Part shown: one piece after another, positions 37,021-49,176 of the stretch | How positions within the stretch are numbered: position 1 is the first letter of the stretch | Layout: every line of letters begins with the position of its first letter | From: Pegea sp. RAD2-039 | Lineage: Eukaryota; Chordata; Thaliacea; Salpida; Salpidae | Assembly: GCA_034620365.1 (NCBI GenBank) | Contig: JAQGEQ010000179.1 | Coordinates: forward strand, 682,001 to 746,000 | Direction: 5' to 3' | Length of the DNA: 64,000 bases | Translations under genes and position numbers: made by a program | The notes under the pieces: generated by a model | Databases searched by the model: none | What the model saw: the letters and a program-made list of their open reading frames with translations, nothing else | What the model was told of the DNA's origin: nothing

Positions 37021-39313
37021 TTATTTACTTTTTTTGTTGGGTTTTTCATTACGTGAGGGAGCTTTCAAAGATTCAGAACTAAGAGTCATCTTCATACTTC
37101 CTACACTGGCTTTTTTTACATTCAGTCTGCCACTCTTGGATGTAGATACGTTTGGGGAACGTTCAGACCCTCGCCTTACATCCCGCTTATCCTTTCTATC
37201 CTTTAAATTTTCTCGTTTCTTTGGACGATCAAATGATTTAACATACTGCTCAATTTTTTCTTAAATATGAAAGTGTAAGGTTTGAAGTTATTAGTTAAAA
37301 AAGTCAGTTCTCTCACCACTTAGTTCTGCTGGTACCTCATGTAATAAGGGAAATATTTCTTTTGTTGATCCTTTGTAACCTTCTGTAAATTAGTTTGGAA
37401 AATTTCTTATTAAACTAATCTAAATTAATAGTTTTATTTTAATTTTTCACAGCTATATAACCATATTAAAATATCTCCGCTTACTAGCGATTGATCAGAT
37501 AACTAATAGTAAAGAAGTACTTCTATTTCCGATGTATGATTGGTTAACAATCATAAAATCACCTTAGTTGTATATTGTCACAACTAAAAAGTAACTTTAA
37601 AAATATGATTTAGAAAAATAGCATCAAAATCTGAAGGTAGATTTCTACATGTACTTTTTAGAATTTATAAAACAAATATGTATTCATAGAACTATAAAAA
37701 ATTTCTAATTAGATTTAGAAAAAAAGTATATTTTGTAATTTAAGGAAACTTTAAATACCACTCAAAAATAATTATTCTAAATTCATTGATTTACATCCAT
37801 CAACTTATATATCATAGCTAAAATTGTGCAAATAATCAGATTTAAAAATGTAAATAGATGTTTATCTGTGTCTCAAAATAATTTCAAGCAAAAGAGCTTT
37901 TTAGTAAGATATTTCGATGAAGTAAAAGATATTAGGTTTAATATTAATAATAGCCTGCTTTAGGTGTACTACCGAAACGTTTTAGTATTTGTAAGCAGAA
38001 AATAAACTTACTTCTGATTTTACATAAGTAATAAACTCCTCTTCCTTTCACGTAATTCTTGAGAGTATCTCTTCGTGACATATTAAACAACTCCAGCGGG
38101 GTGCCATTCTCACAAACTAAGTCTAAAAACCCTTAAAAGCCAACAAACTTCTATCAATCAATTAAGAAATAAAAAGTAAATTTCAAATCAAATTATACTT
38201 AAATGTAAAAGTAATTACAATCAACTAAAATATTTTACAATAAGTTCTTTCAGGAATTGTAAAACTTTGTCTTGCTTGTTGAGCTGTACTAGCTCTTGTG
38301 GGCTTTTTTGACCACTCTCCTGGTGAAGAGGCAGAAGGTTTTTGAACAAGGTCTTCTGAAAATAACAAAATTTCTTCGTCTAAAAAATCTCCTGCCAGAT
38401 ATCTTTCTCTAATGGAGTGAACATTTTAATACAAATAATTATTTTTTGTAAAGTTTTTAAAATCAAAAGTTGCATTAGAAAAGTTAAAAAAAAGAAGTTT
38501 TTGGAAAATAATTTAGGTCTATATGTTATAACAACAAAGCTGTCCTTTAGTATATCTTTATCTAAATGAGTTGTAAATTATAAAACTTAAATAGCTTTGT
38601 TTTAAAAACTACAAATTTATTTTAAAATTTAATAAGTCTGTAGAAGTAAGAGAAGAGAGATTAATTAATCAAAAAATGTTTAAAACTTACTTCAAAAATA
38701 GAAGTATATGTTGAACAGAACACTCAGAATTTAAAAGAAATGAACCTCCTAAAAAGTTGTAAAATATTTACAAATAAGCGCAGAAAATTGATATAATACT
38801 CTTTAAGAAAACTAATATACCATACTATGATAATTACAACCTAATAGTTATTGAATTAAATAATTTATATCAAAATCTCACAAGATTTCAAAATTTAAAC
38901 TTTAAACACAATATTGTCTTGAAGGCTTATGCTTGACAAGCTTTATTAGCAGTAAAAGCTTATTTATGTTAAAATCATCCCTTCCAGTAGTTACTTGTAA
39001 ATAATACAAACTGAAATTAAAAAACAAACACAGTTGTGTTGAGAAAAAATATACATTGTTTGTAAATAAAGTAAGTTTAGAGTAAAATTTAGGTGAAAGA
39101 TCAAACCGTAAAAACAGTTATATAAGATAAACAAAAGCTTAAGTGAAACTTACTTGAATCAATGACTTCTATAAACCATGCTTCAATAAAAGGAACAACT
39201 GTTTCATCTGAAGGTGGGTTGGAAAGTGTAATTGGACCTAACTGGCTGATTGGTTTTGCCGATTTTGTTCTACTGACTTTTTTTTCTACAGCTTGCTTAT
39301 TAGGAACTTTCAT
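37021..39313 (-). CDS. CXorf65: CXorf65 homologue (uncharacterised conserved animal protein)
   Basis: Six exons on the minus strand: 39313-39154, 38748-38691, 38408-38239, 38122-38012, 37382-37317, 37259-37021; 267 aa, all phases consistent. The N-terminal about 50 residues are basic and variable. The conserved region reads FIEVIDSRGSFLLNSECSVQ, then HILLFLKERYLAGDFLDEEI, matching the 'QFLVNTNCAVLLLLNYIRKK' block of CXorf65. Later TYYLVCENGTPLELFNMSRR, then GVYYLCKI and FPLLHEVPAELSEKI match its LCDEEGKMVNLF, NTYYVCRVE and FVPLL blocks. A linker of about 45 residues between the halves (QKPSASSPGEWSKKPTRA) is longer than I would expect. The C-terminal 80 residues are Lys/Ser-rich and probably disordered. 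Molecular function is unknown. Homology is from recognition of the ordered blocks, not from a search. Confidence 0.75.
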
Positions 39314-42300
39314 CTTTAAACAACTTTTACTAAGATACAAGATTTTAAACTTTATTTAATCATATATGCAATTTTGTTGCTTGTCTTAATATTTTTGTAA
39401 ATGTTTATCATCAACAAAATTGTAAATTGTAGATTTTTTTAGTCCTCAAAATGTGCATGATGTAATCGTATGTACTCATTTACATATTGTTCTAACAAAA
39501 TATATGTTTCTAAACATTTTATAAATAAAGAAGTTGTTAAATGTAGCTAAGCTTATGAAATTGATTAAATCTAACAATCTAAAAAGATTGTTTGAAAATA
39601 TCAAGACGTTTGACATAAATATAGTTTATAAAGAATTTGATTCAACTTAATCTATTCCTTATAATTCAACTATTGCTTTAAGATATTTCAAAAAATATTT
39701 TTAACTTGAAATTATTCATACCATAGTTTGGATTACTAATTTTCTAAACTTATTTTTGGAGAGGTGTATTTTTATTCCAGAATTTAATATTTTAAATGTT
39801 AGTTTTATGAGTTACAACTCAATTTGATATTTTTATATATTCTAATTACTAAGTCAGTTTATTTTATATTATAAAAGATCTTAAATAAAGCATTTTATCC
39901 TTTTTATAATTATTAAAATTTAAAAACCAGTATAAACTACATCCTCAATCAAATATTGGTTTAGATCTTTATTAATAAACTAATGTTACAAATAAATTTG
40001 ATAAAGTTAGCAGTAAAATAAACGTAATCAATTTTACAAGCGTTTTCAGCTTTCTATTAAATTTTAAAGTATATAAAAGTGATTTTGAAAAATTTGTTGA
40101 ATTTACAATAAATACAATTTATAAGAAATAAGAAAATAAAAGAAACAAACAAATTAACTCTGTAAAACAATTTTATTGTAGTCTAAACACCTTTGTTTAA
40201 TCAGTTGTTGTGAGCAACAAAGCATTTATTTATTACTATTTAATGATAAACAAATTAATCAGTTATTTAATAAGACGAAAAAGTCACAAAAATTAAACTA
40301 CTGTTTTTCTTTTTATAGATTACATTTTTATTAAATAATTTGTAAACATATTTTTTAAAATCAATTTTAAAGAAAAATTCGAAAACATTAGTTAACAACT
40401 TTTACATAAAATTTATACATGCTCTTTATACTATATTAATTCTAAGTTGATATAAAAGATAAATAGCAACTTTGAATTTTTAATTTAATAGCGATAACTA
40501 AAACAACTTTCTATAATTAAAATTAAAAGCTGTTTTTTAACTTAAGTTATTTTTTTAAAATTGTAATAATCTTGTTTGAGTTTTAAAAACACTGTTTACT
40601 TGTTGGTAACTTTTTATTAGGTCATTTTTAACGTGTTTAAAAAGCTTACAAAAACATTATTTTATAGTTGAAAATTTATTATCAACGCTAATGGATGTTT
40701 TTTCAGGAAACTACAGATTAAACACAATATCTTCAAAAGTTCAAACTGATATAAGAAAATTCTTAACTTGTATATAGTTTGCTTCGGGCAAACATTCACG
40801 TATCAAAGACTTTCAATTTATCATTAGAGATTTATGTACATTCATGAAATGATTTAAACATATTTTTAAGCTACAAAGTTGTTTTTTTGTAAACAAAGTA
40901 ATTATATCCTCATATGTCATATTATAACACATTCATAAACTGTAAACAAGAGGAAATGCAGTGAACTTGTAAACACAGATTGACTTTATAACAGAATTAT
41001 ACGTTAACCTTGTCAAAAGCGTTTTATTTTATTCAAAACTTACTCAATCGAAATCAAAAATAATATTATTAAATTATAAATCGAAACAAAAATGAGTAAA
41101 TTAGGCATTAACAAACCACCTAAAAGTTCGATCTTGTTATTAAGCAAAATGTTGAAACGAAAAAAGATTAAACATTAGTTGTGTTATGTAAGCGGTTTTG
41201 TGTTTGTAGATTGACAACGTGTTGAACTTTGAAAAGAAGAGAAAAGTTTTGTGATTTTTTATTCTTGGAAAGTAAGCATCATCATGATTATATAAGATTG
41301 CAAAAGAAAGCTGCTAGTAATGAAAAATATTTTATATAGATTTTACAAAAAATATACTGTGGAATAGAAAACTTTTTAAGTAACTACGTTCAAAAAATGC
41401 CTTTTAGACTTTTTTTCCATTAAGTGCTTTAATTTTTACTAAAATACATGCACAAAATGTTCACTAAAAGATTAATTGATTTTTGATATGTGATGAAAAG
41501 CATTACTCATAAATAGCTTCCATTATTAGACAAATAGCAGCTGTTACCAAACCTTCATTTTAATGAATAAATAATGACTTGACAGAAGAATTGAAATTGT
41601 CGTTGAACTATTGTCATAAGATCTGAGTAATCATATTAGTACAAAACTTAAAGCAACTTATCAGTTGATAGAAATTTCACTTAAAAGAAAGACTTTGAAT
41701 TCCATCTTTAACCAAACCTGAAGTTAAATAGATACATTGAGAATACAACGATTTTGACAGTTTTGACTGTTGAGTAGATATGAGTAATAAAGTGAAACTT
41801 TTACAGTAAAAATGGTTTGAAAAAAAAAGTTAAGCAAAATAGCTTTATTTCTATCAATTAGTGTTTCTATTCAATAATCTCAGAATATTTTTCAACAACA
41901 AGATCTACCTAGAAAATTAGTTATTAAAATGTTTGCAATTTTTTCACAATCTAAAGTTTCATGCTGCTCTATTCACAAAAACCCTCATGTTGTGTTTATT
42001 TTAGAAGGAAATATTATCGATAGAAAAACTTCTAAACATTACTTTATATAAATTTAGTTTTATCAATACAAGATATATTCAAAAAAATCAGGAACTACTT
42101 TATTCAACTGTTTATAAAAGGAATATTTAATCGAAATTTATGTCGTAATTTTAATTATGGATAATGATAAATGATTTGATGATAATCTCTTCCTAGGGGA
42201 AAACAAACTAAAGTTGAAGTTAACTTTGATGTGAATTAGATTCACTACATCAGCTGTTTATAAACTTGCTTAAAAATTATATTTTCATGTCGAAAAATCA

Positions 42301-45300
42301 TGTCATTTTTAGTTATATTTGATGAGTTTAAAATACTATGACATTATCAGTAAATTTAGAAATATTTAGATAAATGTCATAAAACTACCACTATAAAATG
42401 AAATGGTTGAAGCAGATTGTTGGAAGATAAGAACATCAAAGTTTAACTGTCTCTTTTCCAAAATTAAAATTCTTGAAAATAACAAATATCAAAATAAGGA
42501 AAAGCAAATTACAAAAGTAGAAATATAGATTGCTACTGACTTAAATTTCAAAGCTATTTTTATCTTTTGGTTGCTGTATGTATTTTCAACAGTTTATAAA
42601 CAACATGTTTTGAGTGAAAATTCAGTGCACATATAAAATTTTTGTAATCATATCAAGTCGAGTTTACTTTTGAGGGTTAAAGCAACTTTTGAGCTTCTAG
42701 ATCACATTAAATATTGGCAATTTAATAATGTTGAAATAAAATGAAAAATTATTTACTGGGCTTAAATAGACTACATTCTTTGTTTATTTAATTGAAATAT
42801 TACTTTTTTAAAATCATGTTTGATTTCCGATATCTTAAACCTTTATCTAAAAATTTCTTTAAAATTTAACAATTCAAAGCTGAAATATTCAATTTTAAAA
42901 GTTGTTTATTTTATTTCTATATTTCTATTTTGCATAGCTGATAGAGTTATGAATCAATACAAACAAAACAAATTATCACTGTGTTGTAAAAAGCAGTTAA
43001 CTTATCATCAACTGATTTACAACTAATAACTCGACAAAACTAGTTTAAAAATTGAATTTTTAATGAATTACAACTTCCACAAAAAAGGGGTTCTTAATCA
43101 ATATTTTGCAATATGTTTCCGTTTTCCTAAATGTTTTTTTGTTATAAGAAATTACCTTTAATAACTTATAAGATCTATTTACTATATCTAATTTGACACT
43201 AAACCCAAGTTGATTTAACTTTTTTCCCTTAAACCTTTAAAAGTACCTTTGATTTCAGAATTAAGTTAATATTCCGAATCAGCATCTTATATCGCTTATT
43301 TCTCTTTTTAAATATTTTAGCGATTGTGAAATCTGTCTATCTACATACTAAAAGTTTTGACGAAACAAAAGTTAGTTCACACACACACATTTTAAAGGTG
43401 TTTCTTTATTATTTCCGACCATAATTTTCACGAAATCAGTTTGTCACAGATATTTCTTTGAAATGAATCTAAACTCACACAATACCTTTTGAAGCCAAAT
43501 AGAAGAAAGCTGTTTGCTTTAAATAAAAATGTTTTGTTGAATGGATTCTATAATAAACAAAAACTAAAATAAATGAACATAATTAAACAGAAAATACTTT
43601 GTAGGTTTAGTCTTAATCAAAAAAAGTTTAATTTAAAAGTAAAATCTGTCAAACAAGAATTGCATTACTTTTTCTTTAAAATTTCTCATTTAATTTTGAA
43701 GCCGGATTGTCTTCGACGATTTGTTTTTAGATTGATTGTAAAACTGTTATTTTTGTAAAATCTAATTTTAATAGATTTTTTTCTGTCGTTAATTTGACTA
43801 TTTTTCGCTTTGATATATTTTGCTCATTTTTAAGATGTGTTTGGATAATAGTTCTGGTACTTTCATGAAAATTTGATTTAAGAAAATTCAATTTCAAAAA
43901 CATTAGAGTATTCGTTTGCTTATAACTCAGTAATCAAATTGTAGCATTACAATGATAAAATTCTTTAAAATACAAATTTGGTTTTAAAAACATATATTCC
44001 ATTCTTAAAAAGATGTTTTAATACTTTTGATGAATTTAAAGTTGAATTGTTTTAATTGAAAATTTACATATCATACTAAAAATTTATTCCATCAGTTTTG
44101 AATAAAAGTAAATGTTTAATGAACCATTTAGCAAAATAATAAGTTTGAAAATATCTTTTTCAGGTTTACGTACTTCAGTGTTTTCCGTATTTATGTTGAC
44201 TATTTACAAAATAAAATAATTTTGTTAATCTCAGTTTGTGAAAATTAATTAACAATTAGTACGTTTATGAGGCAGATTTTATTTTACTTACTGACTCAGA
44301 TTGATTTGATGACCTTTATGTTTGATTCAAATACAAAAATTCATAATTGAATTAAAAATGTAAAACGCCTCCATATGGACGTATCTAAGAATCTAATCAA
44401 ATTATTTTATTTAAAGAAGAATATTCATTTATTAAAAGCGTTTTATGCAAAATTGAAATAAATGGTTTATTTTAATAGCATTGACATTCATAAAAATATT
44501 TTTTGTTGAAATTTCACTTTTGCAATGACGTAGAGATGATTTATGGTTTTTTAACATAAATTTAATGTAAAACATATCTGAAAGTTTTGTTACATCTGTG
44601 GTTTTCTCTCAGAGAGCGAAGGAATGTTGACATTTGAAAGACATTTTTTATTCATTAATAACTAGATGATTTGAAGAACATTAAATAAAATATAAAAGAA
44701 GTTTGAATTATAAGCTACGTTGCAATCAACTTTTTCAGTATAAAAGTAAACATTTTTTACAATAGAATAAATTATGAAGCCTGACAAAGAAATTTTCACC
44801 CGAGTGACAAAGGTTGACTTTCCTCATCAGGTTGCAGTTAATTTTTACCTAGCCAATTTCTACAGGATATGTTGGCATTAAATTGAATGTTTTTCTTTAA
44901 TATGCCATAAAATGTGATGCTGATTGAAACCCAAAACGAATTTAATTATCTGTAGAAAATCTGGCAAAAAACTGCTGCATGTACTTGAGAAAGTTTCTAT
45001 AAAAAAAATGAATTGATTTTCTTTGGAGATGGTCATGTGGAAACTTCTTGGCATCAAACATGTCATGAATTCAGATTTTTACTCGGATTAATGTTAAAAT
45101 TAATAAAACATAAGTTCATTTAAAATTATTTCTTTAGTGGTAAAATTTCTTATGGTAGTTTTAGCCAATTTGTTTACTCAATTCTTTAATAAATGTTTAA
45201 TTAGAAACTTTAAACTCTTTTTTTGGATCTTATATTAGGAGAAGTATAAATTGAAAAAGTTAAAAGAGCTTTTGGTTGAGTAGGTTGTTTACTCGTTTTG

Positions 45301-46008
45301 TAACTTTTGATTTAAAGCTTTCGTTAAAATTGCAATTGAAGCGATTTTAATTTTGTAATTTAAATCATATTTTTGACAAATAGAAAATGCATAACTTAAT
45401 TTTTGTTAAATCTTTACTTAAAATTAACAAGGTCCTCAGAGGATTAACCATTATTTATAAGAAATATATTTCACGTAATTAGTTTTTTTAAAAGATTTTT
45501 TTATTAAATTTGTCATCATTTACAATTTTTTTTTTACATTAAAAAAAAACTAATACTGATGCAAAAATTTACCTTTACTTATTTTTCAAACTAAATTTTA
45601 ACAAACTGTAGCAATCATAAAAACTTTTCACGTTTATTAAAACACAAATAAATTAAAGTTTATCAACTCTAAAATAAGATTCATGTTGCTTGAGAAATGT
45701 TTTTACAAAAATAGTGATTTTAAACTTCATAAAAGAGGTTAAAAAAGCTTTACAATATTTGTTCAAAAAATGATTACTGTGTAGAAATGTACGTACATTA
45801 TAAAACTTGTTATAACCAATTTTGTACAAAAAAATTACTTGGATTAATAAAAATAACATTTTTTGAAAAACATAAACGTAGAAAACGTTTTTTGTACATT
45901 AATTCCCAATTTTATGATAACAATAAACTTAAAATCATGACTATTTTTACATTCAGTCAAATTTACAAGTTTTTGTGTCTCGATTATGAAATTAAGATAA
46001 AATATTTT
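39314..46008. other. 6.7 kb AT-rich intergenic region
   Basis: No convincing gene. Frames near 42820, 43573 and 45787 are AT-rich chance frames. At about 44770-45075 a G+C-richer patch has partly coding-like texture on both strands (see findings) and may be a decayed gene piece. A short CA run occurs near 43380. Confidence 0.45.
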
Positions 46009-49000
46009 TTATAAATCTTCTTCTTTTACAGACTTTTGTGGTGAAAAAAACTTATTGTTCTTAAGAACAAATGGAGATGTTTTATCAGGATTTGTGAAAT
46101 GAGTTTTATCTTCCGTTATATGCAAGCATTTCACCTCGTCTTTACATTCATGTCTTAACTGCACAACAAACTTTTTACTAACTCTTTTTCGTGCTTTAGA
46201 AATATATGTGCAAAAAACAGCTTTCTTAAAATCTTGACGAAAGCTTCGAGATACAAAAGCGTAGATTACTGGATTACAGCAGCAATTAGTATAAGATAGA
46301 AAATGGGAAAATATTTCCAGTAAATAAGTCATCTTGTTGTAAGGAAACTTACCAAATAGCCTCCATAGTTTGACGGTATGGTAAAGAAACCAATCAAAAG
46401 CAAATACCAAAACCTACAGCAAAAGTACAATTTACTTTACTAATATATAAGCAACAACTCCTTCTTACCAGGGCAATTACAATTTTTGTAACTTTTTGCA
46501 GCATTGCATCTTGTGAACTACAATCACGTATACTACTGTTGTTAGCATTGGAATAGAGTTTCCACAAAACAGCAGCATAACAAGACATGATAAAAACAAG
46601 AGGAACCGCGTATCCAAAAAGCATGTTTGCTACTTTCAACCACTTGTTCCATTCACCTGGAGCCTCCATACATAAGGGTTTAGCATTTTCAACATTGAGT
46701 GCTTTTGACACAGTTTCTTCAGAATACTACAATTTTTAATTTTAGTTTCAATATCAAGTCAACTCAAAATGAAAGTTTTGAAAACAAAAACTTTTAATTC
46801 AATCTTCTAAAGTTTAGATTGAAGAAATAATACTTACATAGGTCTTGGATAGACTAGCTGGTATAGCAAACCCAATAGCAAGTACCCAGATTAAACACAA
46901 GCCAATGTTTCCCACTTTTCTTGTCCGAAACAATGACGAGCTCAAGGCATGGACAATCGCAAAATACCTATAAAATAACTATAATATAATAAGAGCTTAT
47001 AGTATATACAATTTTGAACATTAATTTATTCCAAAAACTTATTTTAATGTCTAAAATTGAGTTTAAAGTTTGATATAATAAATCTGAGAGAGAAAAATAA
47101 TGCCAAATTTTTTTCTAAAAAGTAAGAATTAAACAGAAGTTATTTGCTGAGCTTAAAATACACTTGTATTGGTGACTTGTAGAAAAATGAAACTACTTTG
47201 TATATTAAAGAATATCACAAAATATTTCTCTTATTTCTATTATTAGTTCTTCCTAAATTTTCTCGATGTTTTTCTACACAAATCCATCTTTTGATGATTG
47301 AGTATTTTTGAAAATATGAAGATTTATTTTTTTGACATTGAAGTTCAGATATATAAAAGTTTATAAAGATTTTTGTCATTTCAGATCAATAAAAAAAATA
47401 TTATTTTACAAAAATATTTGTTGCTTTACTCTTGGTGCAAATCATCTAAAAAGTTAGAAACTAAAAAGGCTAAATGGCTAATTAGGATTTCGTCAAGATT
47501 TCATTATTGAGAATAAGATAGAAAATTAGATTTTCATCGACGAAGCAAAACCTACTTATTTTCTCTTTTCGTTCCATAATAGGTTTATGCGTTTCGTTAA
47601 GACATGGTCAGAATATCAATGAGTTGAAAACGAACATCAAACTCAATTAAAAAAGAAAGACGTCAAGCTAAGAGACGTCATCGTGACAAAGCATCTTGAT
47701 CTGCCGATATTTTCATACTCTAGAGAACTTATCGGCCAGCTTGAAGTATTTACTCAAATTCAAAAACTTGTTTAACTTTTATAGATTTACTCTATTCAGC
47801 AATCATAAACAGAAGCTCTGATCATACGGTTAAAGTCCATTGAGAATATCAAGATTACTGAAGATCTCAGCGGTGAAATCTTCATTTAGATCGAAATTAT
47901 TGATTTTTGAAAGTTTCGCAATCAAAATTTTATATAAACATCTTTAACACGGTGCACTATACCCTAATTCCAACAATATGTTTTTGTAAAAGTTTACTCT
48001 GAATCAATTTTGAAGTTCTTTGTTAAACAAAATAATTGAGATTAAATTTTAACTAAGGCTTTAACAAGGGGATTGTGTTTTTATAGATTTTCAAATTTAA
48101 AAAAGAACTGGATGAAGAAATTAAATCTGCCGCAAATTTTCAAATTGAAGAATTAGCGAGTTATTTAAACTTGAAAATATTAAACTATATTGTTAAACTC
48201 AATGTAATATCCTCAAAATTCCGGAAAAAAATTTGCATCACTTGTCAGGCAGGTTAAGGTTGTCCACACAAGTGCTTCCACTCTTTTTATTAAAAGAGTT
48301 AATTTTACTTTAACATTTGTTTTTATCCATTCTAGACAATTTAAAATCTTGATCAATTGTAGTTTAAACTTGTTTACATTAATCATAAAATTATAATTCA
48401 TCTGTTCAGACCCACCAAATCCATTTAAATTAATCAATAAAGTGTTTGTGTTTGTTATTTATTCAGAATACAAAAACTGTTAATATGAGTAAGAGCAAAA
48501 TGTAAGCTTATACAAATATTGTGCTTTGTGTTTTGGAAGCATTTTTTAGTGATAACGTTTATGAAATAAACAGCTGCATAGCTTCTCACTTTTCAATAGT
48601 GTGATGAAAAACTTCATATTAAATTCTACTTTCATGTTTACGAAACATTATTTTTGCTCGAGTTATTTCATTTTAGACATATTTGAAAATTGAAACCCAG
48701 CTTATAATTTGAATTTTCAAATACATCAAGTATATCTCTTACCTGTCAAATGATAGAGCTACCAGTGTATAAGCACTTGCAAACATTGTCACCGTCTCAC
48801 AGAAAATTGTGAAGTAGCAAAGAAAGCTACCGACAACCCAACTGTCAATGATATGAACAACAAACTGCGTGGGGATGCAGATCATCAGAAATAACAAATC
48901 TGCTAATGCTAAATTGAGCATATACATCTGAGTATTGTTTAAATCTTCTTGTTTAGGAAAATGAACTTTTAATATAACAGCAATAACTAGAGAATTTCCA

Positions 49001-49176
49001 ATTACTCCGATAACAAATATTAAGGCGAAAACTACAGTTAAACTAATTAGTTCAACAACCGTTTCTGAATTCTTTGTTGCGTTGACTGATTCAATAGTTT
49101 GATTAAAAGTTGAATTTGCAAATGTGGTAAAGTAGCCAGTGAAGTTGACCGATAAAGCTGTAGCCTCAGTGAACAT
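46009..49176 (-). CDS. Class A peptide GPCR, galanin/allatostatin-A receptor-like
   Basis: Four exons on the minus strand: 49176-48743, 46967-46838, 46726-46469, 46413-46009; 408 aa, phases 2, 0, 0 consistent. The extracellular N-terminus has at least four N-glycosylation sequons. TM1 has IGVIGNSLVI, TM2 LNLALADLLFLMICIP, and Cys before TM3 (SFLCYF). TM3 ends LSFDRYFAIVHAL with an intact DRY split by intron 1. ECL2 Cys is in KPLCMEAP, TM5 has GYAVPLVF, and TM7 TNCCCNPVIYAFVSRSFRQD has an intact NPxxY. TM2/TM3 wording and VSRSFRQDF after TM7 are closest to galanin, allatostatin-A and kisspeptin receptors. TM6 is odd: the usual C-W-x-P reads D-W-F-L (FAFDWFLYHTV), so the conserved kink proline is lost. 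It should couple a neuropeptide signal to a G protein; ligand unknown. The first intron is 1.8 kb, the others short. Confidence 0.85.

Noticed and set aside
47480-47760. G+C-richer patch inside the GPCR first intron with two GACGTC copies
   Set aside because: No exon with matching phase and no clear terminal inverted repeats; GPCR exons join correctly without it.
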